The notes: a model not told the origin generated them from the letters alone. 19,473 bases of DNA from CAYNBT01 sp964396025 (GCA_964396025.1 CAYNBT010000016.1:1-19473), one strand, 5' to 3'. Positions 1 through 8,055 are shown, counted from the stretch's first letter. Numbers and translations: made by a program.

Positions 1-1755
1 ACCACAAAACATATACACAAAAAACTTGGGGAATTTTATTCAACCGCTATCTGTGGAAACGATATTCTGAGTTCCGCCCTATATGTTAGCGGACTCACTG
101 CAATATTCGCCGGAGTATACGCACCACTAGTTCTGCTTGTAGTTGCAATCGTACTGTACTTTTACAAATCCGTTTACAGAGAAGTCGTCGAGGCTTTACC
201 AATAAACGGAGGCGCATACAATGGATTGCTAAACGGAACCACAAAAATACTAGCAGCCACCGCGGGAATAATGACAATCACATCATACATAGCGACTGCG
301 GTGATCTCAGCAAAAACGGCGGTTGAGTATTTATTCAAGTTTGTCTCTCAAACCATAGGAGGTGAAGCGATTTTCCACCAAATGGTTCTTCCTACAGTTG
401 TACTGATACTTTTTCTGTTTGCATTACTGGTCATTAACGGCGTGAGTGACTCTGCAAAAGTTGCGGCGGTAATATTTAGTTTTCACTTGTTTACACTAAC
501 TCTATTTATTGCATTGGGAGCGCATCTGTTTGTAGCACAGGGAGGTCAGTTTTATGAAAACATGCTCACCACCGATATGCTAGTTGTCAAAAATGGCGGC
601 CTGGTAGCAACTTTGTTCCTTGCATTTTCAGTATCTTTGCTCGGGGTGTCGGGATTTGAAAGCTCGGCAAATTTTGTGGAAGAACAAAAACATGGAGTGT
701 TTAAAAAAACATTGAGAAACATGCTACTAGGCGTAATAGTGTTTAATCCACTTATAAGTTTGGTGTTACTAAATGTAGTTACGATTAATGAAATTGCATT
801 AGCCAAAGATTTCATACTTGCAGAGGCTGCACTCAAGATGGGTGGATTTGCTATGTTAGCACTCATTTCTGTAAATGCATTTATGGTTTTGTGCGGAGCT
901 GTTCTCACTAGCTATGTTGGTGTATCCGGCTTGATCACACGCATGGTACTGGATGAATGCTTACCAAGCTTCTTGCTCAAAGAAAATTCAAAAGGATCAC
1001 ATCCAAGAATTCTGTTAACATTTTTTGCAGCATGTGCATCGATTTTACTACTAACAAGAGGCGATTTACTTTCTCTTGCAGGTGTTTACACCATAAGCTT
1101 TTTGAGTGTGATGACACTATTTGCCGTTGGTAATTTGATTCTTCGCGCAAACAGGCCGGAGCTCAAGAGACCATACAAAGCACCATTATTATTCGTGCTG
1201 ATTGCGGCCGGCGCAACTATGGCAGGAATTTACGGGAACGCCACGTTAGAACCAAAAAGCGTGGCATATTTTCTAACTTACTTCGCTCCAGCTATATCTC
1301 TTGTACTGACAGTAATCTATAAGGAGAGTGTGCTCAAACACCTATTGAAGGTCACCCAAAAACATCCAAGAGCACATACACTAGCAAAGAGAATTTATGA
1401 AAGCGCTGTGTCGTCAAAGTTTTATGTTTTTGTGCATCATGCAGACAGACTCTTTGAAGTTTTACAATATATACATAAGAATGAAAACGGGCGATATGTG
1501 ACCGTGATTCATTGCGAAGGAAATCGCAAGGAAAGGGACGTCTTTGAGGAAGTACTTCCGTCACTTAAAAAAGCAGGAGTGTTTCCACACCTACATGTAA
1601 CCTTTGATTATCTACCTCAGGAATTTTCGCCAAAAACAATCGACGAATACACAAAAAGACGACACATCAATAAGAATCGTGTGTTTATTGGATCAATACA
1701 TCACCATCATGAATTCAACTATGAGGACCTTGGGGGAGTAAGAATAATATTCTAA
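1..1755 (+). CDS. APC-superfamily amino-acid permease, 5' end missing
   Basis: The frame is open from the first base, so the gene starts before the window; a TTG near 226 is internal. The visible part begins with a TM1-like segment containing GNDILSSALYVSG, followed by YREVVEALPINGGAY, which resembles the glycine-rich loop of APC amino-acid permeases. About ten hydrophobic helices follow to roughly codon 440. The last ~130 residues are hydrophilic and probably cytoplasmic, starting near KFYVFVHHADRLFEVLQ and ending in a histidine-rich tail (SIHHHHEFNYEDLGG). Such soluble C-terminal domains occur in some APC permeases, but I cannot name this one. The substrate is unknown. The gene converges on the ATP synthase operon, its stop lying 3 bp from the atpC stop, with no terminator visible between. 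Family call fairly sure; specificity not. Confidence 0.85.
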   Translation, partial: TTKHIHKKLGEFYSTAICGNDILSSALYVSGLTAIFAGVYAPLVLLVVAIVLYFYKSVYREVVEALPINGGAYNGLLNGTTKILAATAGIMTITSYIATAVISAKTAVEYLFKFVSQTIGGEAIFHQMVLPTVVLILFLFALLVINGVSDSAKVAAVIFSFHLFTLTLFIALGAHLFVAQGGQFYENMLTTDMLVVKNGGLVATLFLAFSVSLLGVSGFESSANFVEEQKHGVFKKTLRNMLLGVIVFNPLISLVLLNVVTINEIALAKDFILAEAALKMGGFAMLALISVNAFMVLCGAVLTSYVGVSGLITRMVLDECLPSFLLKENSKGSHPRILLTFFAACASILLLTRGDLLSLAGVYTISFLSVMTLFAVGNLILRANRPELKRPYKAPLLFVLIAAGATMAGIYGNATLEPKSVAYFLTYFAPAISLVLTVIYKESVLKHLLKVTQKHPRAHTLAKRIYESAVSSKFYVFVHHADRLFEVLQYIHKNENGRYVTVIHCEGNRKERDVFEEVLPSLKKAGVFPHLHVTFDYLPQEFSPKTIDEYTKRRHINKNRVFIGSIHHHHEFNYEDLGGVRIIF

Positions 1756-1758
1756 AAA

Positions 1759-2184
1759 CTAAACTAAATTCTTTGGGCGCCTTGAGAGCTGTGAAATCAA
1801 CTTAAGTTTTGCCAAATCCCTTGCTAGTTTTGCTTCCACATCGGCAAGCTCCATTCTGGCTAGGTTCTCTTTAGCACGCTCCTTAGATTTTCTAACAGAC
1901 TCTTCAAGCTCAGCAGATTTAAGCTCGCTTGAATGCTCTGCTAATCCGGCAAATACCCTCACTTCATCTTCATTAACTTGAATAAACCCATCGGAAACAA
2001 ATATGATGTCGGGTTCGGCGCGGGACCCATAAAAAACTTCTAAACCACCCATGCCTAGGCTACTCATTAATGGAGTGTGTGAAGGAAGAATAGTAATTTC
2101 ACCATTTGAGGCTGGTACAATCATTCGAGTAACGTTGTCGGACTCAATCAACTTGCGTTCAGGAGTAGCAACAAACAACTTCAT
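1759..2184 (-). CDS. atpC: F1Fo ATP synthase epsilon subunit
   Basis: 141 aa, normal length. An N-terminal beta-sandwich (residues ~1-85, with IVPASNGEITILPSHTPLMSSL typical of the family) is followed by a C-terminal helical hairpin rich in Glu, Lys and Ala, ending RRPKNLV. Epsilon belongs to the central stalk, links gamma to the c-ring, and in many bacteria its C-terminal helices inhibit ATP hydrolysis. Its ATG overlaps the atpD stop by four bases (ATGA), implying translational coupling. Last gene of the operon. Confidence 0.95.
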   Translation of the reverse strand: MKLFVATPERKLIESDNVTRMIVPASNGEITILPSHTPLMSSLGMGGLEVFYGSRAEPDIIFVSDGFIQVNEDEVRVFAGLAEHSSELKSAELEESVRKSKERAKENLARMELADVEAKLARDLAKLKLISQLSRRPKNLV

Positions 2185-3542
2185 GCTTCTACCTCTTCTA
2201 TTCCACCCTTCATGTAGAATTTATCTTCACCCACATGATCTAGCTCGCCATCAAGGATTTTTCTGAAACCTTTTACAGTGTCAGAAATTTTGAGATATTT
2301 CCCCGGAATCCCGGTAAACTGCTCTGCCACAAACATAGGTTGTGTCAAAAACTTTTGAATTTTTCTCGCTCTATACACAAGCTGTTTGTCTTCATCGCTT
2401 AATTCATCCATACCTAATATTGCCAAAATGTCTTGCAGCTCGTTATATCGTTGCAAAATCTTTTGAACGTCTATCGCAGTGCGGTAGTGTTCTTCACCAA
2501 CTATCGAGGCATCTAAAGCCCGCGAGGAGGAAGTAAGAGGCGAAACAGCAGGATATAATCCCATTTGAGCTAAATCTCTTGATAGTGTAATGGTTGCATC
2601 CAAATGTGCAAAAGTAGTTACAGGAGCAGGATCAGTGTAATCGTCTGCAGGAACATAAATTGCTTGAAGCGAAGTTATCGAACCTTTTTCTGTAGAACAG
2701 ATGCGCTCCTGTAAATCGCCCATTTCCTTGGCGAGAGTAGGCTGATAACCAACTGCAGAGGGCAGTCTTCCTAACAAAGTACTTACCTCAGCGCCAGCTT
2801 GAGTAAATCTAAAAATGTTGTCGATAAAGAAAAGCACATCAAGACCCATGTCTCGAAATTCTTCGGCTATAGTAAGCCCCGTTAACGCAACACGCATACG
2901 AACACTAGGAGGTTCATCCATCTGACCAAATACCATGGCAGTAGACGAGAGCACGTTTGCTTCTTTAGCTTCCAAAACCATCTGATTACCTTCACGAATA
3001 CGCTCTCCTACACCAGCAAAAACCGAGTAACCCTTGTGGATCGCGGCAATGTTACGAATTAGCTCCTGAATCACCACAGTCTTGCCTACACCTGCCCCAC
3101 CAAAAACTCCAATCTTGCCGCCTTTTACAAAAGGGGCCAGCAAATCCAAAACTTTTATTCCGGTTTCAAATATTTCAGGCTTGGACTTAAGTTCGTTAAG
3201 ACGTGGCGGGTCTCGATGAATGGGCATGAGTTTTTCTGCTTGAGGGTCCGGCAGGTAATCAAGCGGCTTGCCTAACACGTTCAATACGCGCCCAAGTACT
3301 TCTTTACCAACCGGAATCTTGATAGGGGCGCCAAGATTGGACACAGCAGCCAAACGACGTACACCATCTGTGGATCCAAGAGCCAAACATCTCACGGTAT
3401 CGTCTCCCAAATGCTGCTGCACCTCCAGTACAAGATCAGATTCGTCAACTTTAAGCGCATCATAAATTTTGGGTAAATCTTTTTCAAAAACCACGTCAAC
3501 AACATTGCCCATTACTTGAATAATTTTTCCTTTATTATGCAT
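2181..3542 (-). CDS. atpD: F1Fo ATP synthase beta subunit (catalytic)
   Basis: 453 aa, close to the family norm. Walker A GGAGVGKT lies at residues 148-155, the catalytic GER with E180 and R181 follows, Walker B VLFFID is at 236-241, and the DELSEED loop appears as DELSDED at 379-385. All residues needed for ATP synthesis or hydrolysis are present. Small departures from E. coli are Ile182 in place of Thr (GERIREG) and AVSPL instead of AVDPL. The start codon overlaps the atpG stop by 8 nt (ATGCATAA). Confidence 0.98.
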   Translation of the reverse strand: MHNKGKIIQVMGNVVDVVFEKDLPKIYDALKVDESDLVLEVQQHLGDDTVRCLALGSTDGVRRLAAVSNLGAPIKIPVGKEVLGRVLNVLGKPLDYLPDPQAEKLMPIHRDPPRLNELKSKPEIFETGIKVLDLLAPFVKGGKIGVFGGAGVGKTVVIQELIRNIAAIHKGYSVFAGVGERIREGNQMVLEAKEANVLSSTAMVFGQMDEPPSVRMRVALTGLTIAEEFRDMGLDVLFFIDNIFRFTQAGAEVSTLLGRLPSAVGYQPTLAKEMGDLQERICSTEKGSITSLQAIYVPADDYTDPAPVTTFAHLDATITLSRDLAQMGLYPAVSPLTSSSRALDASIVGEEHYRTAIDVQKILQRYNELQDILAILGMDELSDEDKQLVYRARKIQKFLTQPMFVAEQFTGIPGKYLKISDTVKGFRKILDGELDHVGEDKFYMKGGIEEVEA

Positions 3543-4416
3543 TAGCTACCTCCACAGTGATTTCGGCAAGTTCACGCGTTACTGCATCTTGCCTAACTTT
3601 ATGTAATTCTTGCGAAAGAATACTCCCAACATCCAAAGAACGCTCACTGGCATTTTTCATGGTAAGTACTCTGTAGGCAAGCTCACTGGCAAAAGTTTCG
3701 GAATGAAACTGGTAAAGGCTATTTTCTATGTAGAGTTTGGAGATGGATTCAAGTAGTTTGGCTTTGTCAGGTTCAAACAGAAAGACTTTCCCACCAAGTT
3801 TTGATTGTTTCCTACTAAATGCATCTAAAGTTGTGGCATCAACGGCATTTACAGGCAAAATCTTCTTGAACACGGGTTTTTGGTGCAACGAGTTGTGATA
3901 CTCAACATACAACACAAAAACCTCGCTGTACTCACCTTTCACAAAGTATTCCAACACTACTTGAGCTAATGCTAACAACTCCGTTGATGTGGGATTAGCA
4001 CCAAAATCCTGAAATTCAGAAAGTATCTTACTTACCTTTCCCGAAACTACTTTGGTTAACCTCCTGCCAACCAAGATTGCGTCTACATTTTCTTTTGGAT
4101 AGTTCGAAATGCCAGCAAACAGTGCGGCCGCTTCTAATCCCAACATTGGCCCCGTAAAACCACCCTTTGGTGAAAAAACTATCACAAGCTTTTTTGCGGA
4201 AGTGTTTTCAACAAAAAGAGTATTTTCCATCAGGGAAGCATCCTTGGTCAGTGCTTCAAGCGCTAGACACAATTGCTGATTAAAAAACTTTCCAGCACGA
4301 ACAGTTTGTTCGGCTTTTTTCATTTTTGAGGCGGCTATCATCTGCATTGATTTGGTAATTCTTCCAATGTTTTTTACAGATTTTATTCTGTTTTTGATTT
4401 CTCTTAACTTACTCAT
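3535..4416 (-). CDS. atpG: F1Fo ATP synthase gamma subunit (rotor shaft)
   Basis: 293 aa, normal length. The N-terminal helix MSKLREIKNRIKSVKNIGRI and TKSMQMIAASKMKKAE are the family signature. The C-terminal helix ends with VRQDAVTRELAEITVEVANA, matching the conserved RQ...ITxE motif that sits inside the alpha3beta3 cylinder. The middle Rossmann-like domain (residues ~70-210) is less conserved. The start overlaps the atpA stop by 8 nt (ATGAGTAA). Because this start is unambiguous, the early end of atpA just upstream cannot be put down to a wrong gamma boundary. Confidence 0.96.
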   Translation of the reverse strand: MSKLREIKNRIKSVKNIGRITKSMQMIAASKMKKAEQTVRAGKFFNQQLCLALEALTKDASLMENTLFVENTSAKKLVIVFSPKGGFTGPMLGLEAAALFAGISNYPKENVDAILVGRRLTKVVSGKVSKILSEFQDFGANPTSTELLALAQVVLEYFVKGEYSEVFVLYVEYHNSLHQKPVFKKILPVNAVDATTLDAFSRKQSKLGGKVFLFEPDKAKLLESISKLYIENSLYQFHSETFASELAYRVLTMKNASERSLDVGSILSQELHKVRQDAVTRELAEITVEVANA

Positions 4417-5692
4417 AGATTCCTTTAAGTACCCGAAGCTGCTCAGTCTCGGGCATCACATGATATTGAGGTTGCTTTAGCAGAGAAATTATCTTTTTAC
4501 CCTGCGCAATTTTTTGCTTAGTGGAAACATCCAAATCCTCGGACCCAAACTGCACAAACGCCTCCAGCTCTTTAAATTGAGTCAAGTCCAACCGCATTTT
4601 TCCCGAAAGCTTTTTTAGTTCTTTAGTTTGAGCAGCACTTCCCACACGAGACACGGAGTTTCCGGGATCAACGGCGGGTCTAGCACCTGAGTTAAATAAG
4701 TCTTTATCCAAAAACACTTGCCCGTCTGTTATAGAAATAACATTAGAAGGAATGTATGAAGACACATCTCCAAACTGTGTTTCTATTATGGGGAGCGATG
4801 TGATTGATCCACCCCCAAGTTCTTTGTTTAACTTGCAGGAACGCTCCAAAAGCCTGCTATGTAGGTAGAAGATATCGCCTGGGTAAGCTTCACGTCCCGG
4901 AGGTCTTCTTAAAATCAAAGAAATATGTCTGTAGGCATAGGCATGTTTTGTAAGGTCATCGTAAACAATCAACACGTCTTGCCCTTTTTTTAAAAAATAC
5001 TCCGCAACAGCAGTAGCAGTATAGGGAGCCAAGTATTGTAAAGCTACAGGCGCACTCGCTGCAGCATCAACTATGCAAGTGTAACCCAAACAACCTTCAT
5101 CTTTGAGTATGGATATAATATTTTTTACTGTTGATTCTTTTTGTCCTATTGCGCAATAAATGCACACAACTTTTTTTTCGGAAAATTTTTGACTGATAAT
5201 TGCGCTTAGCGCTACAGAAGTTTTGCCTGTTCCCCGATCACCAATAATGAGCTGACGTTGACCTCGTCCAATTGGTACCATGGCATCAATGGCAAGAATT
5301 CCGGTCTTTAGAGGTGTATCTACCGGGGCCCTATCAAAGACACCGTACGCACGATGCTCTAAAGGCATTCTTTGAGAAGATGTGTGATTCAGAGAGCGTC
5401 CGTCCAAGGGTTGTCCCAACGAGTCAACTACCCTACCCAACAAATCGTCCGAAACTTCCACAAAAAGAGTTTCTCCTGTTGCTACAAATTCATCACCTTG
5501 CACAATATGTTTCTCGTCACCCAAAACCAATGCGCCAACTGTATCCTCCCATAAATTCAAAACCACAGCATACAGGTTCTTTTCTGCACAATAAATGCGT
5601 TCTTGCATAGCAACGGAGCTTAATCCTGACAAAACCAAAATACCGTCCTTTACGGATAAAACTTTTCCAAAGTTCTTAATTGAAGACGACAT
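4409..5692 (-). CDS. atpA: F1Fo ATP synthase alpha subunit, short at both ends
   Basis: 427 aa, against about 500-513 in most bacteria. Walker A GDRGTGKT is at 151-158, Walker B-like VLIVYDD at 240-246, the GREAYPGDIFYLHSRLLER segment at 267-285, and the arginine finger R349 in SVSRVG. The nucleotide-binding core is therefore complete. Alignment by eye to E. coli AtpA shows that about 22 N-terminal residues (the delta-binding helix) and about 70 C-terminal residues are absent. An in-frame TAA seven codons before the ATG rules out a longer N-terminus, and the frame ends cleanly at an 8-nt overlap with atpG. No frameshift is apparent. The start overlaps atpH by 17 nt. Confidence 0.97.
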   Translation of the reverse strand: MSSSIKNFGKVLSVKDGILVLSGLSSVAMQERIYCAEKNLYAVVLNLWEDTVGALVLGDEKHIVQGDEFVATGETLFVEVSDDLLGRVVDSLGQPLDGRSLNHTSSQRMPLEHRAYGVFDRAPVDTPLKTGILAIDAMVPIGRGQRQLIIGDRGTGKTSVALSAIISQKFSEKKVVCIYCAIGQKESTVKNIISILKDEGCLGYTCIVDAAASAPVALQYLAPYTATAVAEYFLKKGQDVLIVYDDLTKHAYAYRHISLILRRPPGREAYPGDIFYLHSRLLERSCKLNKELGGGSITSLPIIETQFGDVSSYIPSNVISITDGQVFLDKDLFNSGARPAVDPGNSVSRVGSAAQTKELKKLSGKMRLDLTQFKELEAFVQFGSEDLDVSTKQKIAQGKKIISLLKQPQYHVMPETEQLRVLKGIYE

Positions 5693-6017
5693 TGCCTTTG
5701 GGTCCTTCCTTTAATTCACTGATTATCGAAGCATCTAGGATCAAATCACCGACCACTACCTTAAAACCTGCAATAAGCGTGGGATCTTCAATAAACGTGA
5801 CTTCATAGTTGTTGGTCGTTTTTTGGGCAAGCCAATTCAAAATCCGTTGTTTCTTGCTTTTATCTAATGTTCCACAGTAATAAACTTTAGCCTCGGTGGA
5901 AGCTAGTAATACACTAAGCTCCTTAATCAAATCTTGCAGGAATTTCTTGGGATGTGCTTGCAACAAAGATTTAGCTAAATCCTTGGGTTTAATTTTACCT
6001 GATGTAGTTTTACTCAA
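5676..6017 (-). CDS. atpH: F1Fo ATP synthase delta subunit, N-terminal domain missing
   Basis: 113 aa, against about 175-180 usually. The C-terminal domain is recognisable from FIEDPTLIAGFKVVVGDLILDASI (residues 76-98), matching the family DPxLIGGfxvxvgdxviDgS motif. Only ~43 residues precede it, so most of the six-helix N-terminal domain is gone. In E. coli delta, that domain binds the N-terminal helix of alpha at the top of F1. Start codon is TTG, overlapping the atpF stop by 8 nt (TTGAGTAA); no ATG is available in frame. Identified by motif plus position between atpF and atpA. Confidence 0.88.
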   Translation of the reverse strand: MSKTTSGKIKPKDLAKSLLQAHPKKFLQDLIKELSVLLASTEAKVYYCGTLDKSKKQRILNWLAQKTTNNYEVTFIEDPTLIAGFKVVVGDLILDASIISELKEGPKGNVVFN

Positions 6018-6501
6018 GATCTAGCCTTTCCAGAGAAATCTCCATAAGCTTTTTTTGTTGTTCAGGGGTAATACTGGTTTTCAAAAGTTCTTCGGTTTTC
6101 TTTAGAGCCAAAGCGTAAACTTCTTTTTTTGACTCATTCACAAGTGTTTGTTTTGTTTGAATTGCCTCATCGTTGTATTCTTTGAGAATTCTGTTACCTT
6201 CGGCATTGGCTGTTCTCTTGGCCGATTCCACGATTCTGAACGCCTCCATTTGTGCTTTCTCAACCGCTTGGTTGTATGCAGCTTTGGCAGCAGCTTCAGC
6301 TTCTTGTTGCTGCTGAGCAAGTTTAAGCTTTTGCTGCACCGCCTGTTCGGCAACAGATTCGAGCTCTGCGAGCTCTTTCTTTTGCTTTTTTACAAACTCA
6401 ACAACCGGTTTGTAAACAAACTTTGACAATACAATAAATACAATTGCAAAGTTGATAATCTGAAAAATTATTTGGTCTAGTCTAATTCCCAAATTTTCCA
6501 T
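6010..6501 (-). CDS. atpF: F1Fo ATP synthase b subunit (peripheral stalk)
   Basis: 163 aa, normal length. One N-terminal membrane helix (residues ~8-30, IIFQIINFAIVFIVLSKFVY) is followed by KPVVEFVKKQKKEL and a long charged, Gln/Ala-rich coiled coil of about 120 residues. This is the standard b architecture: anchor in Fo, dimeric stalk reaching F1. Two bases separate it from atpE upstream. The stalk normally ends on the delta C-terminal domain, which is kept here. Confidence 0.95.
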   Translation of the reverse strand: MENLGIRLDQIIFQIINFAIVFIVLSKFVYKPVVEFVKKQKKELAELESVAEQAVQQKLKLAQQQQEAEAAAKAAYNQAVEKAQMEAFRIVESAKRTANAEGNRILKEYNDEAIQTKQTLVNESKKEVYALALKKTEELLKTSITPEQQKKLMEISLERLDLE

Positions 6502-6503
6502 GA

Positions 6504-6719
6504 TTACTTAACGAACAATATTATAAGAGCAACAACTAAAGAATAGATTGCAAGTGCCTCGGCAAATGCAATAGCAAAAATCATGTTTGTTCTGATTTTA
6601 TCCGCAGAATCAGGATTTCTTCCAATTGCCTCCATGGCAGCCTTGGCAAGCATACCAATACTTATACCCGATGCAATTGCACCAAGTCCGATTGCTAGGG
6701 CAGCAGCTATTTCATTCAT
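6504..6719 (-). CDS. atpE: F1Fo ATP synthase c subunit (rotor ring), H+ type
   Basis: 71 aa hairpin of two membrane helices joined by the polar loop GRNPDSADKIR. The ion-carrying carboxylate is E54 in AFAEALAIYSL. Sodium-type rings usually carry a Gln on helix 1 and Ser/Thr straight after the Glu; here those positions are Met23 and Ala55, so proton coupling is the better inference. A Shine-Dalgarno AAAGGA lies four bases before the first of two nearby ATGs (6719), which fits the conserved MNE start. Confidence 0.96.
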   Translation of the reverse strand: MNEIAAALAIGLGAIASGISIGMLAKAAMEAIGRNPDSADKIRTNMIFAIAFAEALAIYSLVVALIILFVK

Positions 6720-6745
6720 TTGTTCCTTTCCGGCATATAGCCAAA

Positions 6746-7465
6746 CTAAGAATGCGCTGTAGCATTAGACACAAAAACTAACGTAAGCATAGAAAACACA
6801 AATGCTTGAATAAAGCCAACAAAAATCTCTAATGCTATAAAAGGAGTTGTCGCTAAAAGCGGCACCAAAAATCCAATTACAAGCAATAGCACTTCACCGG
6901 CAAAAATGTTTCCAAAAAGCCTGAACGAAAAAGAAAGGATGCGGGTGAATTCTGAGATTAACTCGAGCAAACCCACAAAAAATTGTATTGGGCTGCGAAA
7001 ATCAAAATATTTAGATAAATGGATCTTTAGCCCCAAACTACGCAAGCCGTAATACTGCACCATAAAAACAGAAACAAGAGCTAGAGCAATTGTGGTATTT
7101 AAATCCGCAGTTGGGCCTCTAAACAAGTGTATTTTTTCTCCAAAAGCATTTGCTACGTAAACTCCCGTAAGACCAGGAATCAACCCAAACCAATTCATTA
7201 GAATGATAAAAACAAATAATGTGGCAAATAATGGAAAAAACTGCGGGGCGTGCTTTTCTCCCACAATCGTCTCTGAAAACTTGTATAAACTGGAAACAAG
7301 CCCATGAACCAAGTAATTAACCGGCGCCACTTTGAGGCGGTACAAAAGCGCTAAGAGCACAATCACCAACACAACAACAGCCGTGGCCAAGTTTGAATTG
7401 GTCACGCTAAAACCGTAAATATTGAGCAGCTCTTCGGCCTTTAAGGAAATGTGCAGGGTTTCCAT
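6746..7465 (-). CDS. atpB: F1Fo ATP synthase a subunit
   Basis: 239 aa, polytopic. Signature elements in order are GPTADLNTTIALAL (117-130), ILSFSFRLFGNIFAGE with the essential Arg182 facing the c-ring, and FIQAFVFSMLTLVF near the C-terminus with Gln220. These build the two proton half-channels. First gene of the operon; no atpI precedes it. No Shine-Dalgarno lies before the ATG: the nine bases upstream are TAAACCGTA, preceded by TAGAAT. Confidence 0.96.
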   Translation of the reverse strand: METLHISLKAEELLNIYGFSVTNSNLATAVVVLVIVLLALLYRLKVAPVNYLVHGLVSSLYKFSETIVGEKHAPQFFPLFATLFVFIILMNWFGLIPGLTGVYVANAFGEKIHLFRGPTADLNTTIALALVSVFMVQYYGLRSLGLKIHLSKYFDFRSPIQFFVGLLELISEFTRILSFSFRLFGNIFAGEVLLLVIGFLVPLLATTPFIALEIFVGFIQAFVFSMLTLVFVSNATAHS

Positions 7466-7474
7466 TACGGTTTA

Positions 7475-7488
7475 ATTCTATAATTCTA
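7475..7488 (-). promoter_or_regulatory. possible -10 elements of the atp operon
   Basis: Two overlapping -10-like TAGAAT hexamers lie at 7475-7480 and 7483-7488 (minus strand). The nearer one is 9 nt before the atpB ATG. No good -35 is visible at 16-18 nt and no Shine-Dalgarno is present, so a very short or absent leader is possible. Weak call from sequence alone. Confidence 0.35.
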
Positions 7489-7550
7489 ATCTTAAAACTG
7501 CCAGAGGTAACTGCATTGGATTAAGTAAAACAAATCACCGTTTACTCAGA

Positions 7551-7588
7551 CCTATAGTATTGACATCAGAGCCCTGTTGTGCTAACAT
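7551..7588 (+). promoter_or_regulatory. sigma70-type promoter with upstream CCTATAGTA
   Basis: TTGACA (7560-7565), 17-nt spacer, TAACAT (7583-7588) preceded by TGC, an extended -10. The nonamer CCTATAGTA (7551-7559) abuts the -35 box; the same nonamer sits one base before the -35 of the promoter at 8375. It should drive the gene starting at 7713, giving a leader of about 118 nt. The motif also lies within the divergent atpB upstream region. Confidence 0.75.
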
Positions 7589-7647
7589 TGACCCATAATT
7601 TGTCGGTCGCACCAGTTCTCACTCCCGATCCAGACCAGATCAACGCC

Positions 7648-7710
7648 ATGCCGGCTAGATTGGTCTCCGCGCAGTCTAGTTGTTTATTTAACTGCGGAAA
7701 AGGAGTGTGA
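7648..7710 (+). CDS. possible 20-codon leader peptide ORF
   Basis: Within the long leader of the 7713 gene an ATG opens MPARLVSAQSSCLFNCGKGV and stops at TGA 7708-7710, two bases before the next ATG. The Shine-Dalgarno of the main gene lies inside its last codons, so translation of one would affect the other. No strong Shine-Dalgarno is seen before 7648. It may be chance; the stop-start closeness is the only reason to list it. Confidence 0.25.
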   Translation: MPARLVSAQSSCLFNCGKGV

Positions 7711-7712
7711 CT

Positions 7713-8003
7713 ATGACCACAGTAACTGAAACTACTACCCTGAAGGCCCTTAACAAGACCATCAGGTGGAAGGCTCTAGGTTTGGGAATGCCCAGACAGG
7801 ACGCCATTCACGCAGTAGTAGCCGATGTTCCTGCGCAAGATTTGGGAAGCCTCATTATGGAAGCGAATGAAGAAATTCATCCGTTCTCCGTAATAAATGG
7901 GGACTTTCCATACTCTCAGACAACTCTTGAAGAAACTCTCCGCGAGATGCTTCGGCGCATTCTCGAGCTGCAGATTCTGATGGAGGCGATGAGAGAGTCA
8001 TAG
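7713..8003 (+). CDS. small hypothetical protein, 96 aa
   Basis: Not recognised. ATG 7713 is chosen over GTG 7707 because GGAAAAGGAG (7696-7705) is about 7 nt before the ATG. The protein is soluble, with no membrane segment or cysteine. Its N-terminus is Thr-rich (MTTVTETTTLK) and the last 35 residues (TLEETLREMLRRILELQILMEAMRES) are probably one amphipathic helix with heptad-like leucines, suggesting oligomerisation or binding to a partner. It has its own promoter (7560-7588) and a strong terminator (8011-8050), so it is a single-gene unit. Confidence 0.75.
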   Translation: MTTVTETTTLKALNKTIRWKALGLGMPRQDAIHAVVADVPAQDLGSLIMEANEEIHPFSVINGDFPYSQTTLEETLREMLRRILELQILMEAMRES

Positions 8004-8010
8004 CGGTGCG

Positions 8011-8053
8011 AAAACGGGTATGTAACTTTTACAGGTTGCCTACCCGTTTTTTG
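8011..8053 (+). terminator. intrinsic terminator of the 7713 gene
   Basis: Perfect 10-bp stem AAAACGGGTA (8011-8020) with TACCCGTTTT (8041-8050), then more T. A small TGTAA/TTACA stem lies in the loop. The 100-N gap begins right after it at 8056. The As flanking the left arm could let it also serve the convergent minus-strand gene. Confidence 0.88.
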
Positions 8054-8055
8054 TT

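Noticed and set aside
6504..6719. Sodium-driven ATP synthase
   Set aside because: The c subunit has Met23 and Ala55 where Na+-type rings carry Gln and Ser/Thr, leaving a proton-type site at E54.
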